Below are positions 8,263 through 17,752 of a DNA stretch of 64,000 nt, piece by piece. Source of the stretch: Cupriavidus numazuensis (GTDB taxonomy: Bacteria > Pseudomonadota > Gammaproteobacteria > Burkholderiales > Burkholderiaceae); assembly GCF_905397435.1 (NCBI RefSeq), contig NZ_CAJPVI010000041.1:1-64000 (forward strand), given 5' to 3'. The notes beneath the pieces are model-generated. The model was not told where the DNA came from. It did not search any database and saw nothing but the letters and a program-made list of their open reading frames with translations. A program made the position numbers and the translations under genes. Within the stretch, counting starts at the first letter, position 1. Each line of letters opens with the position of its first letter.

Positions 8263-10158
8263 TTACCGGCCGATGCCGATGATGGTGTCGAACAGCGTCG
8301 AGGCTGCCTGAATCACCCGTGCGTTGGCCTGGTACATCTGCTGGTAGCGCAGCATCGACACCGTTTCCTCGTCCATGTTCACGCCCGATACCGACTGCTG
8401 CGCAGCGGTGATCTGCGCGGTGATGCTGTCCTGCGACGTCGAGGCGATCTGCACGGACTTGGCGCGCGTGCCGACATCGTTGACAAGCTGGGCATAGGCA
8501 TCGTTGAAGCTGGACACGCCGCCGATGGTCTTGGCGCTCTGCAGCTTGGCCAGCGCGAGCGCGTTGCCGTTGTTTTTCACCGCACCCGCGTTCGAACCGA
8601 GGGTGAACGAATCACCGGCTTTGGGCGTGCCGCCAAACGTAAAGGTCAGGCCACCAAAGGTGTAGTCGGTATTCGCGCCGTTGGTCGCGGTGCTGTCCGG
8701 GGTGATCGCCGCACCGGATGCGTCCGTAAAGGTGTAGCCGGTACCGTCGTAGGTCGCGATGATCTTGCCGGTCAACGGCGTAAAGCCCGGTGCCACGCTG
8801 CCGAGTGCGGCAGTGCCGCTGCCCTGGTTCGTGCTGGCGGCGTCGACACCTGCCGGCGCTGCTGCCGCAATCTTGGCCGGATCGGAGATCGCCATGTCGA
8901 AGCTGGCCGCGGCGTTGCGCGTCGGCTGGATCAGGAACGAGTCATGGGCGTTCGGGGTGCCGTTCAACTGCACGGAGAAACCATCGAACTGGATCGGGTC
9001 AGTCGGAGCAAAGGTTTCGACGTGCTTGTCCGACATGCGGGTCAGCTTGTAGTTGGTACCGTCGAATTCCAGCGTGTAATCGCTCGTAGTCAGCGCCGAT
9101 GAGTCGGTGACCGTGGCCTGCGCGACGGCACTGCTCGTGTTGTTAGCGTTGGACAGCGCTGTCGCGCTGCCCAGTTTGAACATGTCGGTGCCGATGTCGC
9201 CGTTCATGTCCATGCCCAGCTTGTGCTGGTCATTGAAGGACTGGCCGATCGCAAGCGACAGGCGGCCGATGGAGTTCTGCGCGCTGTCCAGCGTTTCACT
9301 GCGGAACTGGAGCAGGCCGCCCAGCGAGCCGCCGGTGATGGCACCGCTCTCGCTTTCGCGCAAGCCACCGCCGGGCACCGTGTAGGCAACGACGGTACGG
9401 CCAGGATCGGCCGCCGAGGCGACGGCCTTCAGGTCGTAGGAGTCGTTGCCCATGACCAGCGGCTGCCCGTTGCCGATGAACACGTTATAGGTACCGCCAT
9501 CCTGCACCACGACCTTGGCGCCAACCAGCTTGGTCAGTTCGGACACGGCCTGGTCACGCTGGTCCAGCAGGTCGTTGGGCGGCTGGCCGCCCGACAGTGC
9601 CTTCAGCTTGACGATCTCGCCGTTGAGGTTGGAGATCTGCTTGGAATAGCTGTTGATCTGGTCGACCGCCGTGCCGAGCTGCTCGTTCACGCCAGACTGC
9701 AGTTGCTTGAAGTAGTTGCTGGCCGAGCGTACTTGTCCCACCAGTGCCTGGCCGGCCGACAGCATGCCCTGGCGAGCGGCGGGATCAGCCGGCGTGTCGG
9801 CCACGGCCTGCACCGCCGAGAAGAACTTCTGCATCAGGGGCGCCAGGCCACCCTTCTGGTCAGCCAGCAGGTTGTCGATCTGGCTGATCTGGTCGGAGTA
9901 GGTCGACAGCGCCGAACTGGCCGACTGCGCACCGCGCAGCTGGCCGGTCAGGAACTGGTCGTACACGCGCGCCACGGTAGTCGTGTTCGACCCCATGCCG
10001 AAGAAGCCCTGGCTGGTGTACTGGCCGCCAGCCGACGCCACGATGGTGTTCTGCCGCGAATAGCCTTCGGTGGCCGCGTTGGCGAAGTTGTGGCTGGTCG
10101 TCGTCAGCGCGTTCTGCGCGGTGTTCAGGCCGGAAAGACCAATGCTGAAGAGAGACAT
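8263..10158 (-). CDS. flgK: Flagellar hook-associated protein 1 (HAP1)
   Basis: 631-residue FlgK, the junction protein directly on the hook. The N-terminus carries the rod/hook/HAP signature (MSLFSIGLSGLNTAQNALTT, then 'NAATEGYSRQNTIV'). The C-terminus has the partner helix ('MLRYQQMYQANARVIQAAS', ending TIIGIGR). Between them is a large Ala/Gly/Thr/Ser-rich variable domain, making the protein longer than the ~550 residues of enteric FlgK. It is exported by the flagellar apparatus. A near-consensus sigma-28 promoter lies about 70-95 bases upstream, separating flgKL expression from the earlier flgB-J genes. Confidence 0.95.
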   Translation of the reverse strand: MSLFSIGLSGLNTAQNALTTTSHNFANAATEGYSRQNTIVASAGGQYTSQGFFGMGSNTTTVARVYDQFLTGQLRGAQSASSALSTYSDQISQIDNLLADQKGGLAPLMQKFFSAVQAVADTPADPAARQGMLSAGQALVGQVRSASNYFKQLQSGVNEQLGTAVDQINSYSKQISNLNGEIVKLKALSGGQPPNDLLDQRDQAVSELTKLVGAKVVVQDGGTYNVFIGNGQPLVMGNDSYDLKAVASAADPGRTVVAYTVPGGGLRESESGAITGGSLGGLLQFRSETLDSAQNSIGRLSLAIGQSFNDQHKLGMDMNGDIGTDMFKLGSATALSNANNTSSAVAQATVTDSSALTTSDYTLEFDGTNYKLTRMSDKHVETFAPTDPIQFDGFSVQLNGTPNAHDSFLIQPTRNAAASFDMAISDPAKIAAAAPAGVDAASTNQGSGTAALGSVAPGFTPLTGKIIATYDGTGYTFTDASGAAITPDSTATNGANTDYTFGGLTFTFGGTPKAGDSFTLGSNAGAVKNNGNALALAKLQSAKTIGGVSSFNDAYAQLVNDVGTRAKSVQIASTSQDSITAQITAAQQSVSGVNMDEETVSMLRYQQMYQANARVIQAASTLFDTIIGIGR

Positions 10159-10224
10159 GTTGCTCTGACCCCGGATGCTGTTGATGCCTCCGCCTTGCTC
10201 GGACGGAGGCAGGGAATGTGGGAG

Positions 10225-10252
10225 TTATCGGCAATTTGCGCGGGAGACTTTA
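10225..10252 (-). promoter_or_regulatory. Sigma-28 (FliA) promoter for flgKL
   Basis: Read on the minus strand, the -35 is TAAAGTCT (10252-10245) and the -10 is GCCGATAA (10232-10225), with 12 bases between. The enteric consensus is TAAAGTTT-N11-GCCGATAA, so seven of eight and eight of eight positions match with one extra spacer base. It lies just upstream of the flgK start at 10158. The same TAAAG-N15-GCCG geometry recurs before flhB. Confidence 0.8.
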
Positions 10253-10356
10253 GGGTCATTCGCGCTGGATGAGCGGTGTAGCAACTGCGTACGCCAACGT
10301 TTCCACGCCGGCCCCTCTGCCGAGACCGAGAGAGGGAAGAGATCGTCGACGAGCGC

Positions 10357-11403
10357 TTACGCCGACACCTTCTTCATGATCTGCACCAGCTTCTGCCCGT
10401 AGGCCGGATCAGTGGCATAACCCGCGCGTTGCAGGCCATGGGCCGCTTCGTCGGCAGAGCCTGCCGAGACCACGGCCGCGTAACGCGGGTTGGTGGTCAG
10501 AAGCCGGGCATAGTCGGCGCACGCCTCGTCATACGAGCCATAGGCGCGGAAGCGCGCGCGTACCTTCTGCGGCTGGCCATCGACATATTCGGTCGTGGTG
10601 ACTTCGGCCACGCGGCCCTTCCAGTTCGCGCCGGCCTTAATGCCGAATACATTGAACGTGGTGCTGCCGTCAGGATGCGCAATTTCGCGCCGGCCCCAGC
10701 CCGATTCCAATGCCGCCTGGCCCACAATCAGCCGCGCCGGCACGCCGCTGGCGCGCGAAGCTGCTTCGGCCGGTGCGGACATGCGCGATACGAAGGCGCT
10801 GACATGCGCCGGTGCATCGTCGGGCAACGGCCCGAGATTGCTACCGCCCTGCCCTTGTCCCTGCCAGGCATAGTCCTGCTCGCGGTATTGCCGCAGGCCT
10901 GCCGTCGGGTTCCAGCTCGCTCCCGGCACGACAGTGCCGATGGCCGGTGCATCGCCATCCACGGCAGGTGTAGCGCCGGCCCCTCGGCTGTCCAGCAGCC
11001 GTGCCATGTCTGCATCGGCCGCTGCGGTCCCTGTAGCACCCGGCGCAGCATTGGCACTGATCATGCCCGGCGGAACCTGCGCACCCGTGGCGCGCGCGAG
11101 CTGGCGCACCATCACTTCGGCCAGGCCGATGCCGCGCGAAGACATCTGCTGTGCAAGCTGCTGGTCCAGCATCGACATGTAGAGCTTGCCTTGCTCGCTG
11201 TCGAAAACACCGTCCTGCGGCGTGGCGTCGCGCATGCTCTTGAGCACCATCTGCGTGAAGACGGCCTCGAACTGCTTGGCGGCGGCACGCAGCGTGCCCG
11301 TGTCCGCGCCGCTGCGCGCGCTTTGCTTGAGCGCTTCGAAGCCCTGCGTATCGAGTGCAAAGCGCTGCGAAACATCCGCCTGCGCGGAAAGAGCGCTGTC
11401 CAT
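10357..11403 (-). CDS. flgJ: Flagellar rod assembly protein/peptidoglycan hydrolase
   Basis: 348-residue bifunctional FlgJ. The N-terminal rod-capping domain covers about residues 30-105 ('AAKQFEAVFTQMVLKSMRDA'). A low-complexity linker follows (110-190), then a C-terminal glucosaminidase-family wall hydrolase (about 205-345). In it 'GQAALESGWGRRE' (228-240) contains the probable catalytic Glu233, with 'FNVFGIKAG' downstream, as in enteric FlgJ. It opens the peptidoglycan so the rod can grow through the periplasm. Its ATG overlaps the flgI stop by one base, indicating translational coupling. Confidence 0.95.
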   Translation of the reverse strand: MDSALSAQADVSQRFALDTQGFEALKQSARSGADTGTLRAAAKQFEAVFTQMVLKSMRDATPQDGVFDSEQGKLYMSMLDQQLAQQMSSRGIGLAEVMVRQLARATGAQVPPGMISANAAPGATGTAAADADMARLLDSRGAGATPAVDGDAPAIGTVVPGASWNPTAGLRQYREQDYAWQGQGQGGSNLGPLPDDAPAHVSAFVSRMSAPAEAASRASGVPARLIVGQAALESGWGRREIAHPDGSTTFNVFGIKAGANWKGRVAEVTTTEYVDGQPQKVRARFRAYGSYDEACADYARLLTTNPRYAAVVSAGSADEAAHGLQRAGYATDPAYGQKLVQIMKKVSA

Positions 11404-12548
11404 CAGATGATCTCCAGCTCGGCGCGCAGCGCCCCCGCTGCACGCATGGCTTCCAGGATGGTCTGAAGATCCGCCGGCGTGGCACCGAGTGCGTTCAGGC
11501 CCTTGACCACGGCCGCCAGCGAAGCACCAGCCTTCACCATCTGCAGCGATCCGCCCTGCTGCTTCATGTCGATCTGCGACACGGGGGCAACCACGGTCTG
11601 TCCGCCGCTGAACGGCGCGGGCTGGCTGATCACAGGCTGGGTGTTGATCACCACAGAAAGATTGCCATGTGCCACCGCGCAGTCTTCCACGGTCACGGCC
11701 TGGTTCATCACGATGGAACCGGTGCGCGCGTTCAGGATCACCTTTGCTGCAGCCTTGGCTGGCGTCACGTCGAGGTTCTCGATGCGCGCCAGGAAGCCAA
11801 CGCGTGCCGACGACGATTGCGGCGCGCGCACCTGCACCACGCGGCCATCGAGCGCTGCGGCCACGCCGCCGCCCATCGACCGGTTGATGGCTTCCACCAC
11901 ACGCTCGGCCGTGCCGAAATCCGTGTCCTTGAGTTCCAGGTTGAGGACGCCGCCGTCAGGCTGAAAGGCCGCCACCGCACGCTCGACGATAGCGCCATTG
12001 GCAATACGGCCCACCGCCAGCTGGTTGACCTGCACCTTGCTGCCATTGGCCGATGCACCGGCGCCGCCCACCAGCATATTGCCCTGTGCAATGGCGTACA
12101 CCTGCCCGTCGGCGCCCTTCAGCGGCGTCATCAGCAGGGTACCGCCGCGCAGGCTCTTGGCATTGCCCATCGACGACACCACGATATCCAGCTGGCTGCC
12201 CGGTTGCGCAAACGCCGGCAGCGTGGCGGTGACCATCACTGCCGCGACGTTCTTGAGCTGCATGTTCTTGCCGGCCGGCAGCGTGATGCCGAGCTGCGAG
12301 AGCATGTTGGTCAGGCTCTGCGTGGTGAACGGCGTCTGCATGGTCTGGTCGCCGGTATTGTCCAGGCCGACCACGAGGCCGTAGCCCACCAGCGGGTTGT
12401 CGCGCACGCCCTGGAACGTCGCCAGGTTCTTCAGGCGCTCCGCGCGAGCGAAATTGGCGGCGAAGCCGAACGCCACCACCACCGCCAGCGCGGTAACGCT
12501 GGCCTTGAGCAGGCTCGACAGGAAACGGGCAAGCATCGGAGCGGACAT
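11403..12548 (-). CDS. flgI: Flagellar P-ring protein
   Basis: FlgI forms the peptidoglycan-level bushing around the rod. The sequence is typical throughout ('ERLKNLATFQGVRDNPLVGYGLVVGLD' region right after the signal peptide, C-terminus 'LQTILEAMRAAGALRAELEII'). I chose 12548 (MSAPMLARF...), giving a Sec signal of about 36 residues with cleavage after Ala-Arg-Ala; 12536 (MLARF...) is equally possible because neither has a clear ribosome binding site. The open frame extends to 12791, but that part overlaps flgH and is not family-like. The spacing to flgH is 16 bases. Confidence 0.93.
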   Translation of the reverse strand: MSAPMLARFLSSLLKASVTALAVVVAFGFAANFARAERLKNLATFQGVRDNPLVGYGLVVGLDNTGDQTMQTPFTTQSLTNMLSQLGITLPAGKNMQLKNVAAVMVTATLPAFAQPGSQLDIVVSSMGNAKSLRGGTLLMTPLKGADGQVYAIAQGNMLVGGAGASANGSKVQVNQLAVGRIANGAIVERAVAAFQPDGGVLNLELKDTDFGTAERVVEAINRSMGGGVAAALDGRVVQVRAPQSSSARVGFLARIENLDVTPAKAAAKVILNARTGSIVMNQAVTVEDCAVAHGNLSVVINTQPVISQPAPFSGGQTVVAPVSQIDMKQQGGSLQMVKAGASLAAVVKGLNALGATPADLQTILEAMRAAGALRAELEII

Positions 12549-12564
12549 GGGCGATTCAGAGCAA

Positions 12565-13269
12565 TCAGAACGGAGAGACATTGAGGAAGAAGCGCTGCAG
12601 CCAACCCATGTTCTGCGCTTCGTCGATATAGCCCTTGGCCGTGTATTCGATGCGGGCATCGGCCACCTGGGTGGACAGCACCCCGTTGTCGCCGGTGATG
12701 GTGCGTGGGTTGACCACGCCCGAGAAACGGATGAATTCGGCGCCCTGGTTGATCGCGAGCTGCTTCTCGCCCGAGACCACGAGGTTGCCATTAGCCAGCA
12801 CTTCCAGCACCGTCACAGTGATGGTGCCGCTGAAGGTATTTGCCGCGCTGGCGCCGCCGCTGGCCTTCAGGGAGTTGCCGCCATTGATGCTGGCGTTCGA
12901 GCTGCTGCTGAACAGACCGGCCAGTGCCTTGGGCACGGCATCGAATGCGAGTGCAGTGCTGCCGGTGCGGCTGGCATTGGTGCCCGAATTCTTGGTAGCG
13001 TTGACGTTTTCGGTGATGACGATCGTCAGGATGTCGCCGACGTTGCGCGGACGGCGATCCTCGAACAGCGGGTTGCCGGCGTACGAGGACGCGAAGATCG
13101 AACCCGTTGCCGGGCCCATCGGGCGCGGCTCGGCGCGCGCGGTGGTCGGCAGTTGAACGAGCGGCTCGCGCGGCATCAGCGCGCAGCCGCCGCTGGCCAG
13201 CAATGCCAGGCCGGCCAGGCAATACAGAACGCGCGCGCCCAGGCGGGAAAGCATGTTGGCCATTTCCAC
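12565..13269 (-). CDS. flgH: Flagellar L-ring lipoprotein
   Basis: 234-residue FlgH, the outer-membrane ring around the rod. The N-terminus is a lipoprotein signal, with hydrophobic residues followed by Ala-Ser-Gly-Gly-Cys; Cys29 is the likely lipidated residue, although Ser at -3 is not the commonest choice. The conserved core includes 'RPRNVGDILTIVITE' and 'SGVVNPRTITGDN', and the protein ends in Phe like many outer-membrane proteins. It is four bases after flgG. Confidence 0.95.
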   Translation of the reverse strand: MEMANMLSRLGARVLYCLAGLALLASGGCALMPREPLVQLPTTARAEPRPMGPATGSIFASSYAGNPLFEDRRPRNVGDILTIVITENVNATKNSGTNASRTGSTALAFDAVPKALAGLFSSSSNASINGGNSLKASGGASAANTFSGTITVTVLEVLANGNLVVSGEKQLAINQGAEFIRFSGVVNPRTITGDNGVLSTQVADARIEYTAKGYIDEAQNMGWLQRFFLNVSPF

Positions 13270-13273
13270 TCCG

Positions 13274-14059
13274 TCAGCCCATCTGCGTCAGGCGCTGCAG
13301 CATCTGGTCGGATGTCTGCACGGCCTTGCTGTTGATTTCGTAGGCGCGCTGGGTCTGGATCATGCTGACCAACTCTTCCACGACGTTGACATTCGAGGCT
13401 TCCACGTAGTTCTGCTGCAGCACGCCCGAGCCGTTCAGGCCCGGCACAGTAGTGTTGGGCGCACCGGAGGCATCAGTCTGCACGTACAGGTTCTCGCCCA
13501 TGCTCTCCAGGCCGGCCGGGTTCATGAAGGTGGCGAGCTGGAGCTGACCGACCTGCACGTTGTTGCTCGAGCCCGGTTGTGTCACCGATACCGTGCCATC
13601 GCGGCCAATGGTCAGCGCGGTAGAGTTGGCCGGGATGGTGATGGCCGGCTGGATCACGAAGCCGCTCGATGTCACGAGTTGGCCGTTCTGGTCGACCTGG
13701 AATGAACCGTCACGCGTATAGGCCGTGGTGCCATCCGGCATCGCGACCTGGAAGAAGCCCTGGCCGATGATGGCAACGTCCTTCGAATTGCCGGTCTGCT
13801 GCGGATTGCCCTGCGTGTGGATGCGCTCGGTGGCGACCGGACGCACGCCGGTGCCGAGCTGCAGGCCCGAAGGCAGCGTGGTCTGGTCCGACGACAGCGC
13901 GCCTGGCTGGCGGATGTTCTGGTACATCAGGTCCTCGAACACCGCGCGACCACGCTTGAAGCCGTTGGTGGACACGTTGGCGAGGTTGTTCGAGATCACG
14001 TCCATCTGCGTCTGCTGCGCGTCAAGGCCGGTCTTGGCAATCCAGAGAGAGCGGATCAT
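13274..14059 (-). CDS. flgG: Flagellar distal rod protein
   Basis: 261-residue FlgG, the distal rod subunit. It has the standard rod signature at the N-terminus ('LWIAKTGLDAQQTQMDVISNNLANVSTNGFKRGRA' region, residues 4-38) and the C-terminal helix ('NVVEELVSMIQTQRAYEINSKAVQTSDQML' region). Length matches the family. It lies between flgH and flgF, in the conserved flgBCDEFGHIJKL order. It is exported by the flagellar type III system. Confidence 0.96.
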   Translation of the reverse strand: MIRSLWIAKTGLDAQQTQMDVISNNLANVSTNGFKRGRAVFEDLMYQNIRQPGALSSDQTTLPSGLQLGTGVRPVATERIHTQGNPQQTGNSKDVAIIGQGFFQVAMPDGTTAYTRDGSFQVDQNGQLVTSSGFVIQPAITIPANSTALTIGRDGTVSVTQPGSSNNVQVGQLQLATFMNPAGLESMGENLYVQTDASGAPNTTVPGLNGSGVLQQNYVEASNVNVVEELVSMIQTQRAYEINSKAVQTSDQMLQRLTQMG

Positions 14060-14132
14060 GGTGTTCCTTGGAATCCTGCGCAGAGCTGTACGGCCCCGCG
14101 CGTCATGCGTTCATGGGTGCGGCGTGGCCGCT

Positions 14133-14876
14133 TCAGTTAGTCGAGAGCAGCTGGTTGGCGCGCTGGTCGTTGGTGTCGGCGCCGGTGATCATCTTCATCT
14201 GCATCTCGAAGCGTCGGGCATTCGCGATCATGTCGACCATCGCTTCGGTCGGGTTCACGTTGCTGCCTTCGATCGCGCCCGAAACCACGCGTACGGTCGG
14301 GTCGGCTTCCAGCGGCTGTGCACCGGGGCGCAGGCGGAACAGCCCGTCATCGCCACGCGCGATCGAATCGGCAGGCGGGTTCACCACGCGCAGCTTGCCC
14401 ACCTGGGCCAGGCCTGCGGAGGCTTCGCCAGGACCACGCGCGGTGATGGTGCCGTCGCTGCCGATCGTGACTTGCGAACCCGGCGGCACAGACAGCAGCC
14501 CACCGTCGCCCATGACCGGCAAGCCCGAGCTGGTCTGCACCTGCCCGTCCTGCGCGATCTGCAACGATCCGGCGCGGGTGTACGCTTCGCTGCCGTCGCG
14601 CGCCTGCACCACCAGCCAGCCATTGCCTTGCAGGGCAACATCCAGCGGGCGGCCGGTATAGGTCAGCGGACCCGCGCGCATGTCGGCGCCCGGCGTGGAC
14701 GCCAGCGTGAAGGCACGCGTGGGCGACTCCTGCCCCACCACCGGCACCGCGCGGTACATATTGACCTGCGCGCGGAAAGCCGGCGTCGAAACGTTCGCCA
14801 GATTGTTCGACACAGCGGCTTGCTGGTCGAGAATCTGCTTGGCGCCCGACAGGGCGGTGTAGATCATGCGGTCCAT
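14133..14876 (-). CDS. flgF: Flagellar proximal rod protein FlgF
   Basis: 247-residue FlgF. It begins MDRMIYTALSGAKQILDQ followed by the Asn-Asn-Leu-Ala-Asn-Val-Ser motif shared by axial proteins. The C-terminal helix reads 'NPTEAMVDMIANARRFEMQMK'. It forms part of the proximal rod with FlgB and FlgC. The 73-base gap to flgG and 43-base gap from flgE contain no obvious promoter or terminator, so it is probably on the flgB-J transcript. Confidence 0.95.
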   Translation of the reverse strand: MDRMIYTALSGAKQILDQQAAVSNNLANVSTPAFRAQVNMYRAVPVVGQESPTRAFTLASTPGADMRAGPLTYTGRPLDVALQGNGWLVVQARDGSEAYTRAGSLQIAQDGQVQTSSGLPVMGDGGLLSVPPGSQVTIGSDGTITARGPGEASAGLAQVGKLRVVNPPADSIARGDDGLFRLRPGAQPLEADPTVRVVSGAIEGSNVNPTEAMVDMIANARRFEMQMKMITGADTNDQRANQLLSTN

Positions 14877-14919
14877 CGACTTGCCTCAGCTTGCTTGCTC
14901 TTCACGCCGCTCACCATGT

Positions 14920-16143
14920 TTACATGTTCATGAGCGAATTCATGACCTGGTTCTGGGTCTCGATGGTCTTGGCGTTGGCCTGGTAGTTGCGCTGCGCCAC
15001 GATCAGGTTGACCAGCTCGCCCGACAGGTCGACGTTGGAGGCTTCCACGGCGTTCGACAGCAGCTGGCCGCGGGCGCCGCCCGGCACGCCAACGACCGCT
15101 TCGCCCGACGCACCGGTGGCGGCCCACGTGTTGCCGCCTTCCGCCTTCAGGCCTTCGGGATTGCCGAAGCTTGCCAGTACAACCTGGCCCAGGACCTGGG
15201 TCTGCTCGTTCGAGTAGCTGGCGCGCACGGTGCCATCGCCTTCGATCGCGAAGCCCAGCAGCGCACCCGAGGCGTAGCCGTCCTGCGAGGGGCTCATGAC
15301 ATCGTTGTCCGAACCGAACTGCGTCGTGCCTGCCAGATCCAGCTTCATCGACAGGTCGGAAGAGCCGTTCGTCATGGTCTTGGTCAGCGTGATCGTGGCA
15401 GGATTGCTCGAGACCATCTTGCCGTTGCTGTCGAATGCGAGCGTGATCGGCGAGCCGCCCATGACATTGCCAGCCGCGTCGGTCACGTTCATCGTCCAGT
15501 CCGTACCGCCAGCGACGGTCGGGGTGGCCGCGGACTTGCCGAAGTAAGCAACCAGCTGCTGCGAATTGCCCAGCGAGTCATACACCGTCATGCTGTTGCT
15601 GTAGCTATACATGTCGGAGGTCGGCAACGCGCCCGGCGCACTGGAGAACGCCGTGGCCGGCACGCTGCTGCGCGAGTCGAGGTTGTAGCCGACCTTGATG
15701 TTGCCCGTCGGCTTCGGCGGCATCTGCGCGCTCGAAACGACCAGCGGCTGCGGCAGCGCGCCACCACCTGCGCCAGCCGGCGGGAAGCCGGTCAGCTGCA
15801 GGCCCTGTGCATTGACGATACGGCCATCATCGGTGCGGGCGAACTGGCCGTTGCGCGAGAAGTGCACCGAACCATCCGTCCCGACCAGCCGGTAGAAGCC
15901 ACTGCCATTGGTGATCGCCACATCGAGCGAGCGGTTGGTCGCCTGGATATTGCCCTGCGTGAACGACTGCACCACCGAATTCACTGTGGTACCCAGGCCG
16001 ATCTTGGTGCCGGCGTACACGTCGGCAAACTGCGCGGTCGACGCCTTGTAGCCGACCGTGTTGGAGTTGGCAATGTTGTTGCCGATCACATCCAGATTCG
16101 CTGCTGCGGCATTAATGCCGCTTACGCCTTGACCGAAACCCAT
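14920..16143 (-). CDS. flgE: Flagellar hook protein
   Basis: 407-residue FlgE, the structural subunit of the hook. The N-terminus 'MGFGQGVSGINAAAANLDVI' plus 'NTVGYKASTAQFADVY' is the family signature. The C-terminus 'LSGELVNLIVAQRNYQANAK' completes the D0 coiled coil. The central domains (about 100-330) are the variable, surface-exposed parts. It is assembled under the FlgD cap, which is encoded immediately upstream. Confidence 0.96.
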   Translation of the reverse strand: MGFGQGVSGINAAAANLDVIGNNIANSNTVGYKASTAQFADVYAGTKIGLGTTVNSVVQSFTQGNIQATNRSLDVAITNGSGFYRLVGTDGSVHFSRNGQFARTDDGRIVNAQGLQLTGFPPAGAGGGALPQPLVVSSAQMPPKPTGNIKVGYNLDSRSSVPATAFSSAPGALPTSDMYSYSNSMTVYDSLGNSQQLVAYFGKSAATPTVAGGTDWTMNVTDAAGNVMGGSPITLAFDSNGKMVSSNPATITLTKTMTNGSSDLSMKLDLAGTTQFGSDNDVMSPSQDGYASGALLGFAIEGDGTVRASYSNEQTQVLGQVVLASFGNPEGLKAEGGNTWAATGASGEAVVGVPGGARGQLLSNAVEASNVDLSGELVNLIVAQRNYQANAKTIETQNQVMNSLMNM

Positions 16144-16225
16144 TTAGTTTCTCCTTGATACCTGTATTTCGTTTGTCGCCAGCACGCTGCCAGCAGGAAT
16201 CAGGGCCGCGGCCCCGCGTTCAGAT

Positions 16226-16897
16226 TCAGAGAATACGGCGCACGTCGTCCACGTTCGCCTGCTGCCCGTTGCCGACATCCACCAGCACGCCCGTCGAATC
16301 GCCGCTGATGCTGTTGACCTTGCCGTAGACCAGTGCCACCGGCTGCACCGACGTGCCGTTGGCCGTGGCGCTGACCTTGAAGGTGTAATCGCCATCCGCA
16401 ACCGCCACGCCGGCGTCGTTCTTGCCGTCCCAGGCAATGTCGTGCACGCCGGCGGTCTGGCCCTTCATGTCGATGGTGCGCACCACGTTGCCGTTGGCGT
16501 CGAGCACGTTGACGGTCACCGCATCGGCCGTCGACGGCAGGTCCACGCCGAACTGGCCGGCCACGCCGTCCTTCACCGAGAACTGCGAGCCCGGCACCAT
16601 CACCGTATGGCCGATCAGCGCGGCCGAATCCATGGCGCGGCTTGCGCTCACCTGGCTCAGCAGTTGGTTCAGCGTGCTGTTCATGGTCTGCATGCTGCTC
16701 ACCGTGGAGATCTGCGCGAGCTGCGAAGTCAGCTGCGCGTTGTCCATCGGGTTGAGCGGATCCTGGTTGTTCATCTGCGTCACCAGCATCTTCAGGAAGT
16801 TGCTCTGCAGGTCGGCCGCGCTGGCGCTGCCGCTCTGCAGCGCAGCATTGACGTTCGTGGTGCTGCTGTTGTTGTTGACCGAGGAGGTAGTAGTCAT
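16226..16897 (-). CDS. flgD: Flagellar hook cap/scaffold protein
   Basis: 223-residue FlgD, the temporary cap that guides hook polymerisation. The N-terminal export and capping region contains the conserved 'FLKMLVTQMNNQDPLNPMDN' stretch (residues 34-53), then 'TSQLAQISTVSSMQTMNSTL'. The C-terminal part (about 105-200) is a Tudor/FnIII-like domain with 'IAWDGKNDAGVAVADGDY'. It is followed by flgE 82 bases downstream. Confidence 0.95.
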   Translation of the reverse strand: MTTTSSVNNNSSTTNVNAALQSGSASAADLQSNFLKMLVTQMNNQDPLNPMDNAQLTSQLAQISTVSSMQTMNSTLNQLLSQVSASRAMDSAALIGHTVMVPGSQFSVKDGVAGQFGVDLPSTADAVTVNVLDANGNVVRTIDMKGQTAGVHDIAWDGKNDAGVAVADGDYTFKVSATANGTSVQPVALVYGKVNSISGDSTGVLVDVGNGQQANVDDVRRIL

Positions 16898-16921
16898 GTC
16901 GCGTTGATGGTTCCGTTGTCG

Positions 16922-17329
16922 TTACTGGCCGATAGTCAGCGTCTTGAGCATCATGTTCTTGGCGCTGTTCAGCACCTCCACGTTGGCCTGGTACGAGCGC
17001 GAAGCCGAGATCATGTTGACCATTTCCTCCACCGGGTTGACGTTGGGCATGACCACATAGCCTTCAGCGTTGGCCATCGGGTGCGTGGGGTTGTGAACCA
17101 TGCGCGGCGGCGACGGGTCTTCCGTCACGCCTTGCACCTGCACGCCACCGACGTCGCTCTGGCCGGGCGTCGGCGCCATGCCGAAGATGACCTGCTTGGC
17201 CCGGTAGGCCTGGCCGTCGGGGCTGACCACGCTGTCGGCGTTGGCCAGGTTGGACGCAGTCACGTTCATGCGCTGCGATTGCGCAGCCATGGCCGAGCCT
17301 GCGACGTCGAAGATATTCATTGCTGGCAT
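16922..17329 (-). CDS. flgC: Flagellar proximal rod protein FlgC
   Basis: 135-residue FlgC. It shows the rod motif 'NVTASNLANADSV', a Pro-rich stretch, and the C-terminal 'NPVEEMVNMISASRSYQANVEV' helix. It lies 15 bases after flgB. Length and sequence are standard for the proximal rod. Confidence 0.95.
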   Translation of the reverse strand: MPAMNIFDVAGSAMAAQSQRMNVTASNLANADSVVSPDGQAYRAKQVIFGMAPTPGQSDVGGVQVQGVTEDPSPPRMVHNPTHPMANAEGYVVMPNVNPVEEMVNMISASRSYQANVEVLNSAKNMMLKTLTIGQ

Positions 17330-17344
17330 GCGTCTCTCCGGCCG

Positions 17345-17752
17345 TTACTGCTGGATCGCGGCCAGCATGGTCTTGATCTTCGAGCTCACCACCGTCAGGT
17401 TCGATTCGAAGTGGACCGAGTTGTCGGCGAAAGCCACGCGCTCGGTGTCCATCTCGACCGTATTGCCATCGACGCTCGACTGCAGCGGGATGCGGTAGGC
17501 CAGGTCAGCGTCGTCGCGGGTCGGTGCCTGTGCCGGCAGGTGGCGCACGGAGGTCGTCGACAGCGACACGCCATCGGGACGGCGGCCGCGCTCCATGGTC
17601 TGCGCCAGCGTGCTCGAGAAATCGAAATCGCGGGCCTTGTAGCCGGGCGTATCGGCGTGCGCAATGTTCGAGGCAATCACCGACTGCCGCTGAGTCCGCA
17701 GGCTCAGCGCTTCCTGCTGGAAGCGCAATGCCGAGTCGAGTCTGTCAATCAT
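17345..17752 (-). CDS. flgB: Flagellar proximal rod protein FlgB
   Basis: 135-residue FlgB, the first gene of the flgBCDEFGHIJKL transcript. The N-terminal axial-protein motif reads 'RQSVIASNIAHADTPGYKARD' (about residues 22-42). The C-terminal helix 'NTVEMDTERVAFADNSVHFE' is typical. It is divergent from flgA across 239 bases. Confidence 0.95.
   Translation of the reverse strand: MIDRLDSALRFQQEALSLRTQRQSVIASNIAHADTPGYKARDFDFSSTLAQTMERGRRPDGVSLSTTSVRHLPAQAPTRDDADLAYRIPLQSSVDGNTVEMDTERVAFADNSVHFESNLTVVSSKIKTMLAAIQQ

Noticed and set aside
12549..12791. N-terminal extension of flgI into flgH
   Set aside because: The added residues overlap conserved flgH and do not resemble FlgI; the signal peptide begins at 12548 or 12536.
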